Assembly (NCBI GenBank): GCA_030539135.1
Contig: JAUNSQ010000100.1
Location: 1 to 5,878 of the forward strand
Source: Synergistaceae bacterium
GTDB lineage: Bacteria; Synergistota; Synergistia; Synergistales; Synergistaceae
Direction: 5' to 3'
Length of the DNA stretch: 5,878 nt
Position numbers and translations under genes: made by a program. The notes under the pieces are model-generated. The model saw only the letters and a program-made list of their open reading frames with translations, had not been told where the DNA came from and searched no databases. Below are positions 5,586 through 5,878 of this stretch, in pieces. How positions within the stretch are numbered: the stretch's first letter is position 1; each line of letters starts with the position of its first letter.

Positions 5586-5627
5586 ACGCCTTGTGTTTGC
5601 GGCGTGACGGGCGGGGCGAGCCGCTGG
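5586..5627. repeat. Degenerate hairpin repeat with GACGGGCGGGG tail near tuf
   Basis: ACGCC (5586-5590) pairs with GGCGT (5601-5605) and is followed by a 22-base tail (5606-5627) matching the tail at 40-61 at 18 of 22 positions. All four differences are transitions. The hairpin is shorter than the 8-bp type, so this looks like a decayed member of the same repeat family. Confidence 0.55.
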
Positions 5628-5679
5628 AGACTAAATATTACATTCGGGCAGGCGAGTTGGAGAAATAGAGTTAAAATAC

Positions 5680-5708
5680 TTGCATTCTTTACATCGATAC
5701 TGTATAAT
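5680..5708 (+). promoter_or_regulatory. Strong sigma-70 promoter of tuf
   Basis: TTGCAT (5680-5685) and a perfect TATAAT (5703-5708) are separated by the ideal 17 bp. Transcription would begin near 5715, giving a leader of about 110 nt before the tuf ATG. This is the best-matching promoter in the window, fitting a highly expressed translation factor. Confidence 0.8.
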
Positions 5709-5724
5709 CCTGTTACTTATCTTT

Positions 5725-5752
5725 AGAGATCCGGCAAATCCGGGTCTCTTTT
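5725..5752 (+). promoter_or_regulatory. Leader hairpin of tuf (possible attenuator or 5' stabiliser)
   Basis: AGAGATCCGG (5725-5734) pairs with CCGGGTCTCT (5740-5749) as a 10-bp stem containing one U-G pair, around the loop CAAAT, and is followed by a short TTTT. It starts only about 10 nt after the predicted transcription start. The short U-run allows a weak terminator/attenuator or simply a stabilising 5' stem. A second small hairpin, GCCC-AGT-GGGC, lies at 5773-5783. Confidence 0.5.
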
Positions 5753-5808
5753 GATGTGAGAGATGAACGTACGCCCAGTGGGCATAACAAACAAGAACCA
5801 GAAATTCA

Positions 5809-5815
5809 GGGAGGT
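5809..5815 (+). promoter_or_regulatory. Ribosome binding site of tuf
   Basis: GGGAGGT lies nine bases upstream of the ATG at 5825, a near-perfect Shine-Dalgarno sequence for a highly translated gene. Confidence 0.85.
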
Positions 5816-5824
5816 ATTCTGAAA

Positions 5825-5878
5825 ATGGCAAAAGAACATTATGTAAGAAACAAGCCGCACCTCAACATAGGTACGATA
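5825..5878 (+). CDS. tuf: Elongation factor Tu, N-terminal fragment (cut by window end)
   Basis: The 18 visible codons read MAKEHYVRNKPHLNIGTI, the characteristic start of bacterial EF-Tu (MAKEKFxRxKPHxNIGTI in most species). It leads directly into the GTP-binding P-loop, which lies beyond the window. EF-Tu is the cytoplasmic GTPase that delivers aminoacyl-tRNA to the ribosome. The gene is preceded by its own promoter, a leader hairpin and a strong ribosome binding site, so here it starts a transcription unit rather than following fusA directly. The frame runs open to the last base of the window. Whether this is the only tuf copy cannot be told. Confidence 0.95.
   Translation, partial: MAKEHYVRNKPHLNIGTI

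Noticed and set aside
5725..5783. tRNA gene in the tuf leader
   Set aside because: Only two simple hairpins are present; there is no acceptor stem, T-loop GTTCRA motif or cloverleaf.
5631..5831. Minus-strand 66-residue protein upstream of tuf
   Set aside because: It overlaps the tuf promoter, leader hairpin, ribosome binding site and start codon, all of which are strong; no ribosome binding site supports it.

Overview
The window looks like chromosomal DNA from a member of the Synergistota (Synergistes/Cloacibacillus-like). The main evidence is a secreted protein ending in a Gly-Gly-Cys / hydrophobic / basic tail of the Synergist-CTERM sorting-signal type. The phylum call rests mainly on that tail; the genus is a guess.

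Layout, left to right. Positions 1-235 hold hairpin repeats. Positions 236-1138 (minus) encode a 300-residue secreted protein with a signal peptide, an Ig-like (He_PIG-type) domain and the C-terminal sorting signal. Positions 1347-2741 (minus) encode a 12-helix membrane protein fused to a C-terminal LuxR-type helix-turn-helix, i.e. a membrane-embedded one-component regulator. Positions 2742-3273 form a 530-base gene-free stretch: the luxR promoter, a 25-27 bp tandem repeat array, several covarying hairpins, a 60-nt double hairpin and a strong terminator. Positions 3274-4908 (minus) encode a CstA-family peptide/pyruvate transporter, preceded at 4978-5355 (minus) by a small unrecognised soluble protein that may share its transcript. 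Positions 5356-5824 are AT-rich and non-coding, with a repeat fragment and a good promoter. At 5825 the 5' end of tuf (elongation factor Tu, plus strand) begins and runs off the window.

The genes are ordinary individually: nutrient uptake (cstA), an envelope protein, a membrane-bound regulator and a core translation factor. The most distinctive content is the intergenic repeat system. Three hairpins (15-39, 174-198, 2998-3022) have exactly 8-bp stems and 9-nt loops, differ in stem sequence by compensated changes, and are each followed by GACGG. They alternate with a second hairpin family (102-143, 2933-2974, 3076-3117) that has 7-bp stems, 9-nt loops and a compensated base pair, and that closes short tandem arrays of GTCTG-headed units. 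The same order recurs at two loci about 2.8 kb apart. A third hairpin type at 3131-3188 again has 8-bp stems and 9-nt loops. I do not recognise this composite family. All inferences come from reading the sequence; no database search was possible.
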